Source: Kappaphycus alvarezii (taxonomy: Eukaryota; Rhodophyta; Florideophyceae; Gigartinales; Solieriaceae). From it: 64,000 nucleotides of DNA. The stretch is taken from NCBI GenBank assembly GCA_002205965.3, contig NADL03000591.1, forward strand, positions 372,001 to 436,000, in the 5' to 3' direction. The notes beneath the pieces were generated by a model. The model was not told the origin of the DNA, made no database searches, and saw only the letters and a program-made list of their open reading frames with translations. Shown here piece after piece: positions 56,319-64,000 of the stretch (its first letter is position 1; every line of letters starts with the position of its first letter). A program made the position numbers and the translations under genes.

Positions 56319-57221
56319 TTGGAAGTTGCCGAACGCCCGATGTCAGCTATTTGCGAAAACAAGACACAGAAGAAGCCCAAGCGTGGTTGCCACTATACGG
56401 CGGCGGAGGATGAGGCGGTTGCCCGTGCGTACGTCATTGTGCGCATGAACCCAATCGTTTGGTCTGATCAGAAGGGCGGCACGTTCTATGAAAGCATCTA
56501 CGACGCGTAAAAGGAGAAGAAACCCGTGGGCTGCGGCGTCCGCCCGTTCTCGTTGATTGGGGCGCGATTCAAGCACATGCTGAGCCAGTGTACGCGCTTC
56601 AGCTCGTGCTTTGTGGGTGCGAACGAAGGTGTTTAAGCGGAGCGGGACGAACGAGGTGGATGGGATCTGTATCTCGACCGCCTTCTTTAACAAGAAGAAG
56701 GTGCAGCACCCAAACGACGACGTCGCGCCGAAGTTCAAGTTCATGTCGTCGTGTCTGCCACCCAGTGGTCTTGCACTGGCGAGCTTCCCCAGCTCAAGAC
56801 AGGTGGTCGTAGTGAGTCCGGAAGAGGTGATAGAGAGACAGAGCAGTCCAGTAGGACGGCTGGTGGGCCTGGTCCTGGTGATGGTACGAAACCGTCGTCC
56901 AGCGCCTCTGAGGGCAATGGTGGAGAGAGGAAGCGGAAGGGTATGGATCGACCGCCCGGTCTCCACAGGTTGATGGAACTCCGCGCTTTGGAGGAGAGGG
57001 GGTTGATGAAGCTACGAATGTCGTCCGAGGCGCTGGATCTGCAGAAGCGTCAGGTCTTTGCACTTGAGCGGCACATCTACATCCAGCTGTTCATGAACGG
57101 TTCGGACGGATCTGAATCAGACATGGCGAAGCAGTTCTTTGCCCTGAAGCAGGAAGAGCGGCTCATGGCTCTGAAGGAGTCTTTGAAGGAAAAAGCGGGC
57201 GAGTGCGCGCTATCGCAGTAA
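56319..57221 (+). pseudogene. PIF/Harbinger ORF1-like Myb/SANT DNA-binding protein, broken
   Basis: GCHYTAAEDEAVARAYVIVR and NPIVWSDQKGGTFYESIYDA (about 56380-56507) match the Myb/SANT or trihelix domain that Harbinger ORF1 proteins use (xYTxxEDxxLxxAYxxVSxNPxxGxDQKxxxFWxxI). A TAA follows. The frame then reads RPFSLIGARFKHMLSQCTRF and later, in another frame, SGTNEVDGICISTAFF. The C-terminal part (56751-57221) reads ELRALEERGLMKLRM and AKQFFALKQEERLMALKESL, an amphipathic helix typical of the NAM-associated C-terminus. At least two frameshifts and one stop make it a pseudogene. It faces the transposase relic downstream, as in Harbinger elements. Confidence 0.6.
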
Positions 57222-57750
57222 GCAGACGTCGCGCTGGTCGAGAACGAGTCGTGAATGTGCATACTTCCCATGCCATACTGAGTCGAGTTTTACCATGTCA
57301 ACGCTGTGAGGATAGTCCTACCGTCCAGAACGGACTTGAAAATTCGCCAGAGCTCTCGCAGAGGGAGCGCAAGGCGATTGCGGGCCCCAGCGAGCAACGA
57401 GTCTCGCGCGGTCCGTCCTTCTGCTATCCGCGTTTTGCTCCTCGTTCTTATGAAGTACCATGCGGCGCCCATAAATGATCTACGAGGAGACGTTTCGTCA
57501 TTTCGTGCTGCTCTTCGTTGTCCTTGTACTCCTGAAGGGCGCATATCGCCGCGATGGAGCCCTCCGCCGCCTCCGTTACCGCTCCGTGCAGCTGAACCAG
57601 CCTGCCCCGCATAGGAAGGCGACCCTGCCCGACCACCGCTCCGTCTGTGATCTCATCCCAGTCCTCGCATGTGGAAAATAACCGCTCCTACACTATCATA
57701 TTGTGGAGGATGATGACGCACTTCATGATGTGCTTCATACCCTCCTGTCT
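57222..57750. other. Spacer between the two Harbinger ORFs
   Basis: Moderately GC-rich with overlapping frames on both strands but no recognisable motif. Confidence 0.4.
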
Positions 57751-58647
57751 TCACAGGCGCGACGGAACGACGAGCATGTGCCGCATACTCTCTAGGACGC
57801 CGAACGCGCGTTCTACATTCTTCTGAGCTGCCTCCTGTATTGTCGCGAAGTACTCGTGCTTCCCGCTGATTGCGTCTAAGATCGTTTCGATGAATACCGG
57901 CCCCTTGGGGTAGATGCACTCGCAAAGACAGTATAGTTCGTTCGATCGCACGTCGTTGATGCGGAACTCGCATGGTGGTAGGTACTTGTCAGACGCGATC
58001 ATTTCAATCAGCGGTGACGCCTCCACGACGCTGATGTCGTTCAAGCAGCCGAGAATCCCGAAGAACGCATGCCATGTCCACAAGAACTTGTCCGCCATCG
58101 CCTCCAGCGTCACCGCCGGCTCCTTCTCCTTGCCCTTGTAGTGGCCATGGAAGGCAGTTTGGCAGTTCTTCTATCGCCACTTGCTGCAGTTGATGCAGCC
58201 CAACATCAGAGGGAACCCGCTCTTCTCTGGATCACTGAGAAGGCGCGCGACGTCGGCCTCCGTCGGCGCGCGTTGGTACTCCGCCTCGAATATGTCGACG
58301 AAGATTTCGCAAATGCGCATCAGAAACTGAATGGAGGTTGACTTGGACATGCCTAGCTTCTCTTCGACCGCGTACGCCGCCGTGCCGTACGCCATGATGC
58401 ATATCGCGGCCGTCAACTTCTGAAAAATGGACAGCCCGAGTTTTCCCGTGCAGTACTGGCGCTGCTGAAAGTACGATTCGTGCGCGACGGCGGCGTTGAA
58501 TAGACGGTAGAAGATGTTGCGCTTCACGCGAAAGCGGCAGCGGAAGGTGCTGTGGTTGTAGATGGGGTCAGTGGAGAAGTACTGACGGAAAAGGAGGTTG
58601 TTCAGCTGGTGGCGCTCGCCGTTAATGTTGCCCGCCTTCCCGGGCAC
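57751..58647 (-). pseudogene. PIF/Harbinger DDE transposase, one stop
   Basis: The minus strand reads FRCRFRVKRNIFYRLFNAAV and LTAAICIMAYGTAAYAVEEK, the helical N-terminal region of Harbinger transposases. The catalytic part follows: GFPLMLGCINCSKW, a stop (TAG, 58171-58173), KNCQTAFHGHYKGKEKEP, WHAFFGILGCLNDISVVEAS, and NVERAFGVLE near the end (57790-57830). Harbinger triads are D-D-E. Here the first Asp of G-x-I-D-C is Asn (AAC, one transition from GAC), while the second Asp (LNDI) and the Glu (VERAF) remain. Both parts are in one frame apart from the stop, so decay is recent. This protein would cut and join the element ends together with ORF1. Confidence 0.88.
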
Positions 58648-60780
58648 CGATCCCCCATGCTCCCATCGTAGCTGCTACTCGTCGCTGCCCGTGTCGAGCA
58701 AGTTGGCAGTGATTTCGAACAACTTGTTCCCATCGGCCTGCTGGAAGAAGTCAATTTCGTCCACCGTCTCGTCTTCCCGATTTAATTCTGCACCGAGACC
58801 GGCGAGGGAAGCCAGTTGTACCATCAAATCACTAAATTTTCAAAAATGGTATAGTCCATTCAGACCAATAATAACGCGCCATGTTGTCAAAAATTTGGGT
58901 GATTTGATAATTTGGAATCCACCAAGTGGAGATAATCTAAGAGGATTGAAACGTCCGAGTCCCAAACTGGGAGGATGTGGGCAGACTGACATTCATGACG
59001 TCGAAATAGTCCGTACCACATTTTGCACCAGTGGTGTGGAATTCAAATTGGGCACACGTGGAAGGGAGCTGCGAGCGACAACTCGATATTGACTGTAATG
59101 CAATGTAGGGTAAGAAACATTCAACAAATTTATAACCTAAATGCAGAAATTCTCTTTATTTTTTGGTGCACAATCGTCTATTGGAAACTTTGCAGCAGCT
59201 TTCACGTGAGCTGAAGTGCGTAAGTGACACTTAAGGTCGTGGACCGATGGGAATGGCCTTTCCAAGCACGAAAATACGGGGGATAATTCTCTCTTAGCTT
59301 ACACAGAAACCTCCGCCTCTTATACTTCTTCCGCTGTTTCCGATGCTCGCGGCCAGTGGCGACTTTCTGCGCTGTCCTACAAGGAATTGCCGTCAGGGAG
59401 TCCCATTGATCGTCAAAAACAATCAATTTACTCTTCGGTCCCTCCGTTGAATGGTCCGCGACACTTGATTGCCGTCTCTCAGGTTTGTTCCGACCTGGAA
59501 CTTCTTTTGCAGTTTCTTTCTGCACAAGTAAGGAACTACTGGGCTCTATCGTTGTTCTTTTTGACTATTTTCTTCGCGCAACTGCAGAAAATCACCCTTT
59601 TTTTGCTGGATAACTGAGCAAATAAGTAGCCGTCTCGCCTGTTTTTCTTGTTGAGTTCCTCCCAAAGCTTTGCCTCTACCTGGGAGCCGAATATATCAGC
59701 GAGATTTTTTGGGGCAGCCGCAAGATCCGCTGTAATTGTGCAATTAGACCTCGGAGCCGAAGAAGACTGAGGTCCCGAGTTAGAATGTGACCCAGTTTCC
59801 GTTCTTTCACTTTCGTACTCGGAGGAACTGGATTCCTTAGCCTCTTCGTCGATAAGGGTATGTCGACGACAGTGGGAATTATTGGGTCCGTTATCAGTAT
59901 GCTGCTCAGCTTCCTGTGTATTACTAGCATGCACGGAGTTTTTACACGAGGAAAACAGGATAAAACCCCAACAACAGCTTATAATTAAAGAAATAAAGGG
60001 CTGAATTCCCCCTCGGGCTTTCCTGGTAGGCAGCAGATCGTCCTATAAAGTGGGCAAGGATTCCCCGGTAGAGCATCCAAAATAAAACTGGCTGTCCGAT
60101 ATATTTAAGTAGGGGTTCCGCCGTTACCAACCTGAATTTACAGTTGCTAGCAATAAATTGGACCAGGGCTTCGCTTCTGTAGATCCAAGTTCACCAATTT
60201 AGACCTCAGTTGGAGTATTAGGCACGGTAAACACTAGCCTCTGTGTAGTACAGTAGACTATAGTGTGGCGGAGGCCCATTCACACATGAATACAGAAAAA
60301 AAATAGACAAACAGCAAGCAACAAGCAGTACCGGTATTGAAGACGGCAACAGCGAGCGACGGCAGCAAAAGTAGTCGGTTGGTAGTGTAGTGGCGGTCGG
60401 TTGTGAAGTGGTGATCAGTGGTGCGGTAGTGGTCACTAGTGCGGTGGTGCTCGGTGGTGCAGTGGTATTTGTGCACTTTTGTCGGCCTGAATCGTGATTA
60501 CCATGCAGCCCTCCTGTGTTGTATTTGAGGCTGATCCCTTAGACCAGTGGAATCAGCCCCCAAAAATTGAAATCTCAATGGGGTGCAGGGGATTTCCCCT
60601 GCCAGCCATGCAACAAGTTGCTGTGTTACCGGTACGATTATACACCCCGAGAAATTATTAGCTATAGAACCAGTTATCAAGTGCACGGATTGGAATCATA
60701 AATTAGGTACTTTAATTGGAAAATTATGGGTATTTATGAAAAGGGAGTTTAACGTGGCTAGGATCTTCAACTCCGAACAA
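58648..60780. other. Intergenic DNA, no confident gene
   Basis: A 132-codon minus frame (59934-59536: SSSSEYESERTETGSHSNSG...LAAAPKNLADIFGSQVEAKL...KKIVKKNN) is hydrophilic with a basic end and may be coding, but I do not recognise it. No Harbinger terminal inverted repeat was identified in the first few hundred bases. Confidence 0.35.
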
Positions 60781-60781
60781 G

Positions 60782-60843
60782 TCACGCGATCACGCGATCA
60801 CGCGATCACGCGATCACGCGATCACGCGATCACGCGATCACGC
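60782..60843 (+). repeat. 8-bp tandem repeat (GATCACGC)n
   Basis: About 7.7 perfect copies of an 8-bp unit. Translated it gives a repeating RSRDHAIT, which explains the frame over it. Confidence 0.95.
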
Positions 60844-63800
60844 CTGCATCGAATGCATCTTTTTACTGCGAGAAATATTAATGATGGCCACGTAGGCAGC
60901 TCACCGTTCTACAGTACATCTTAAACTTGCTGCCGCGGCTGCAAACGCTTACTATAAGCACCCGAGGTGATGACCACGTAGCAGGCATACTGCTTGGGCA
61001 AAGGGAATTGGTTTACGATCACAACCGGTTAAACATGGCTATGAAATCGCCAACTTAGAAATATCTAGTGCAACTCCAAATTTCTTAAGTCGTCGCTTGT
61101 TCTCCCGCCTCCCGCTCTCTATTCTTCCTTCATGGCCCAATCGCACGTCATCTTTTTTCTTCTTTTCATTTTTCTTCTTGTATTAAGTTTTTCTTTTTCT
61201 TTTACACGTGCCAAAACAAAACTGTGTGTCCTTCAGTCGCTCATTACATTGTGTTTTGAATTATCTCTTTGTAATTTTGGATATTTGGATTTCTCTCTAT
61301 TTTCATGTCGTATCATACTTCGCATCGTAACTGCTCTCAAGTTTCAAGCTCCTTTGCAGGAGTATTGCTTTCGTGACGCGTCAAATGGTCAAGAAGTAAG
61401 CTTTCCCACGACGGAGATCTTTTGCGAGGATCCTAAATTAATGGTCATCCGATTTCTCGGACCTCTGAACGAAAATAGCAACGAGAAGGCTTTAGCGAAA
61501 CTTCATGCTATAGAGACTGGCCGAACGGCCCGCGACGATTTGAGGCATACATGCACCCCCAAATCCATCCTGCGTGAGATGGATAGACAACTTTAGACAG
61601 CTGTCTCATTTCATGTATATAAGGGATGACGATACCTCAAATTTTAATATGATTTTGGGATGGGATGCTAGCATCCTATCCATCTAATGAAAATCGCCTG
61701 TTCGTAATGTTAACTCACCTTAATCTATTAGTTTCACTATCTCTTTTGAGGCGGCTACTGAAAACGTATGCGAACTCAAACGCAGGGTATGGTATACGTT
61801 ATGAATTATTTGTTTTACCTCTGGTTGATATATTAATTTTGGTTGTGTCTCCCTTAGTTTAATTCAGAAAAGAAAGGGGGAGTATTTTTGGTATTAAGAA
61901 TAAAACTAAAGTTAGCTATCACCAGAGCGACTAGCCTCCAACCCAAGCTACTGCCTAATTACCCGTTCTTCTTGGTCTGCTTTTCTTTGCAAGAAAAAGG
62001 GCCAAAATCTTTTAGAGTCCATCGCTTTGCCAAAGAATGTAAAAGGATTCAGAAGATTTCTACAGTAAAAATTACCAGTCACTGTTGTTACTTATCCTTT
62101 CCTTTGTTTTATCTTTGGTATCACAGGAGCGTAAGGAGCTGCCCACATTTCAATATCTCTGTTCCTAACACTAACCAAAGTAACGGACTCCAGTCTGAGA
62201 TTGAGTTAATGACTCTGCGGAAAAAATTTTTCGCTCGTTCAATTTGATTGAGCCACGATAAATTAACTCTTCCCTGCATATGCGTCTTCAACAAATTTAA
62301 TAATCACTGATGGCACAATAAAGACCACTCTCACCAAATCAAGTTCTTTTTTGATTCTATATGCTTGTATTCGTGTGTTGTGTCGACTTCCAAGTTCCAA
62401 GGTACCAGCTACATGTAACGATTGAGAACTTGGAGATATGATGCGCGTGGATAATTCGATCAAAATACGTCCTACACTGAAAAAATTCTAATGACACGTT
62501 ACAGTAATCTATCAATTGTGTAATGTCCATTCTTTAGTATAAGAAACTTGCGAATGTTTAGCGTGATTTAAAAGGGAAAGTAAGCTTAGAGGAAGCTGAA
62601 ACGTAGCTACATCAAAAGACGCCCGCACTGTGCTTCACTGCAATATTCGTTTTCTTTTTGGTAAAAGTCACTAACTTCACTCTCCGGCACATTTTATTCA
62701 AAAATAAGCAAATAAATGGGCATATTTCTCCGTTTTACAGACAAAAAGAAAAAAGTAGCGCTGGAATTGCCAGACGAGATAACCCAAGATCGAAAGATTG
62801 CTGAATTTATCTGCAAGTGAAGACCCACGGTGCATAACTTTATTGCATCTCAAAAACCAAGAAAAGAATATTGAAAAAACGAATGAGATGTCAGATAAAA
62901 AGCTACAATCTCTTTTCAGGCGCGCTTTGGCCAGGAAATATTGTGAAAGGGAGCTGAAAATACCTTGAAATTACCATTTTATGTACGCCACATTCGGCAA
63001 TTGAGATTCTGTAATAATCATGTGGTGTACAAAAGGGTAATAGAAATAGCTAATTTAACCATAGAATATAATAATGCGAAGTATTGTTATGACCCGGAGC
63101 CTATTTGATTAATAAGACATCATTCTTACTGAAAAGAACCTTCAATTCAGATTTAGTCACTGCTTTGAATATAATCGGCACTATTTACGACATATTAAGC
63201 AATTCATTTCATATCTTCAGCAGGTGGAAAATCAGTATTGTGATGTGAAGCTTTTTCAAATAGAATAATTTTTCGAAAAATAAGATTCGAGGCTTTGATG
63301 TTTGGTTCTTAAGAAGAGATCTTTAACTTTGCTAAGAAATAGGTTTGGTACTCTTTTAACGCATGGAAATAAAGGGACAAACAAAAGCAACTAGACAATA
63401 GAATAATCGAGGATAAGTTATGATGTGCAAATATGGCCTGCTAAACGGCCTGACTCAAATTGCATTGATAAAGTCTGGAAGATATTGATCTGCGAGCTAT
63501 ATCATGGTCAGAAACATTTTTACATCCTTAAGCGACTACGCGGGTGTATTAGAACTAGAGCTCAAGGATAAAACTAGGTATTATATTACAGAAATTAATG
63601 GAATGATCAAAATTAAGATATAAAATGACTTTTTTTAGAACATTTCTGTAGTTTGAAGCCAGGTTGGTAACAGGATGTTGTTTAGAAATGCAGCTGGCCT
63701 GCACCATAAACTGTAGAATTTCAGCAGCACGGCTGTAAGTCTCGTCGAACCGTCGCCACCTTCTAGCTGGCTCCTGTACACCAAGCGGGTCCAATAAAGT

Positions 63801-64000
63801 ACTAGTCAACCTGAGGAATTCGCGCCGGCGCACATAAACCAAGAGGGACAAGAAAAGCAAACAAGAATCAACAGAAACGTACACACTTTAGTCCGTTGCT
63901 TCCACTAGCGTGCACTGGGCTGGTACTCTCGGGCTTCTCCCCTTTTTCTAAACTTTACCTATCCTATTCCATCCTACGATCGCACTACCTGAGATCATTT
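60844..64000. other. AT-rich intergenic DNA
   Basis: Several frames of 60-154 codons occur (for example 61132-61596 plus, starting with a hydrophobic Phe/Leu-rich stretch), but none has a recognisable motif. No tRNA, rRNA or clear repeat was seen. Confidence 0.5.

Noticed and set aside
59536-59934. 132-codon hydrophilic minus frame
   Set aside because: Possibly coding, but no motif, no homologue recognised and no flanking support; kept only as a note in the spacer entry.
60782-60843. CRISPR-like array
   Set aside because: Uninterrupted 8-bp tandem units without spacers, in eukaryotic DNA.
60583-60924. 113-codon frame with RSRDHAIT repeats
   Set aside because: Produced by the 8-bp tandem repeat; no conserved flanks.
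61132-61596. 154-codon frame with a hydrophobic start resembling a signal peptide
   Set aside because: The hydrophobic run comes from T-rich DNA (TTTTCTTCTT repeats); the remainder has no recognisable features.

Overview
This is a transposon-rich stretch of nuclear DNA from a eukaryote. Host genes are few and compact. They have either no introns or single short GT-AG introns of about 90-145 bp, and they sit together at about 39.9-51.8 kb. The rest is mostly decayed mobile elements and AT-rich DNA in which I see no gene. My best guess for the source is a red alga of the Chondrus type: a gene island with tiny or no introns, set in a sea of copia, non-LTR, Mutator and Harbinger relics. That guess is inference, and nothing in the sequence proves it.

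Left part (1-18.4 kb): a nested set of insertions. A plus-strand non-LTR retrotransposon relic runs from about 0.8 to 18.35 kb and is split twice. The first split is a 5.4-kb copia composite (2762-8154) flanked by the 5-bp duplication GTACG. The second is an 8.27-kb Mutator-like element (9077-17341) with 157-bp terminal inverted repeats and the 9-bp duplication CTCCAACTC. Removing each insertion with one copy of its duplication restores the host reading frame exactly. The copia composite is unusual. It has 81-bp outer LTRs but carries the gag-pol body and a single 549-bp LTR of a different copia element. The pattern fits a one-LTR circle of an autonomous element recombined into the primer-binding site of a tiny 318-bp terminal-repeat element. 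That tiny element's LTR and internal region together look like a tRNA gene (box A, box B, acceptor stem). Position 1-510 (minus) is the 3' end of another copy of the same non-LTR family.

Middle part (18.4-39.8 kb): mostly AT-rich. It holds two decayed gag-like regions (about 21.7-23.6 kb minus and 31.2-33.4 kb plus), a near-perfect 1.05-kb fold-back element (36120-37174), a short non-LTR 3' fragment (37.26-37.56 kb, minus) and an adjacent perfect 21-bp hairpin.

Gene island (39.9-51.8 kb): SND1/Tudor-SN (plus, intronless) is convergent with NAA30, the NatC catalytic subunit (minus, one 89-bp intron behind a 29-nt first exon). Next come a non-LTR fragment (minus), a secreted malectin-domain protein with a long Gly/Ser/Pro/Gln-rich region and a Cys-rich C-terminus (minus), and a 1-Cys peroxiredoxin (minus, one 143-bp intron). 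Divergent from the peroxiredoxin is a DUF1989/urea-carboxylase-associated gene (plus) with a frameshift at a G-run. These are housekeeping, redox and secretory genes; I see no operon-like functional link between them.

Right part (51.8-64 kb): intergenic DNA with a 3'-tail-only retroelement copy, a palindromic GCGTGAA cluster, a broken PIF/Harbinger pair (Myb/SANT-like ORF1 at 56.3-57.2 kb, convergent DDE transposase at 57.75-58.65 kb), an 8-bp tandem repeat, and otherwise unassigned AT-rich sequence.
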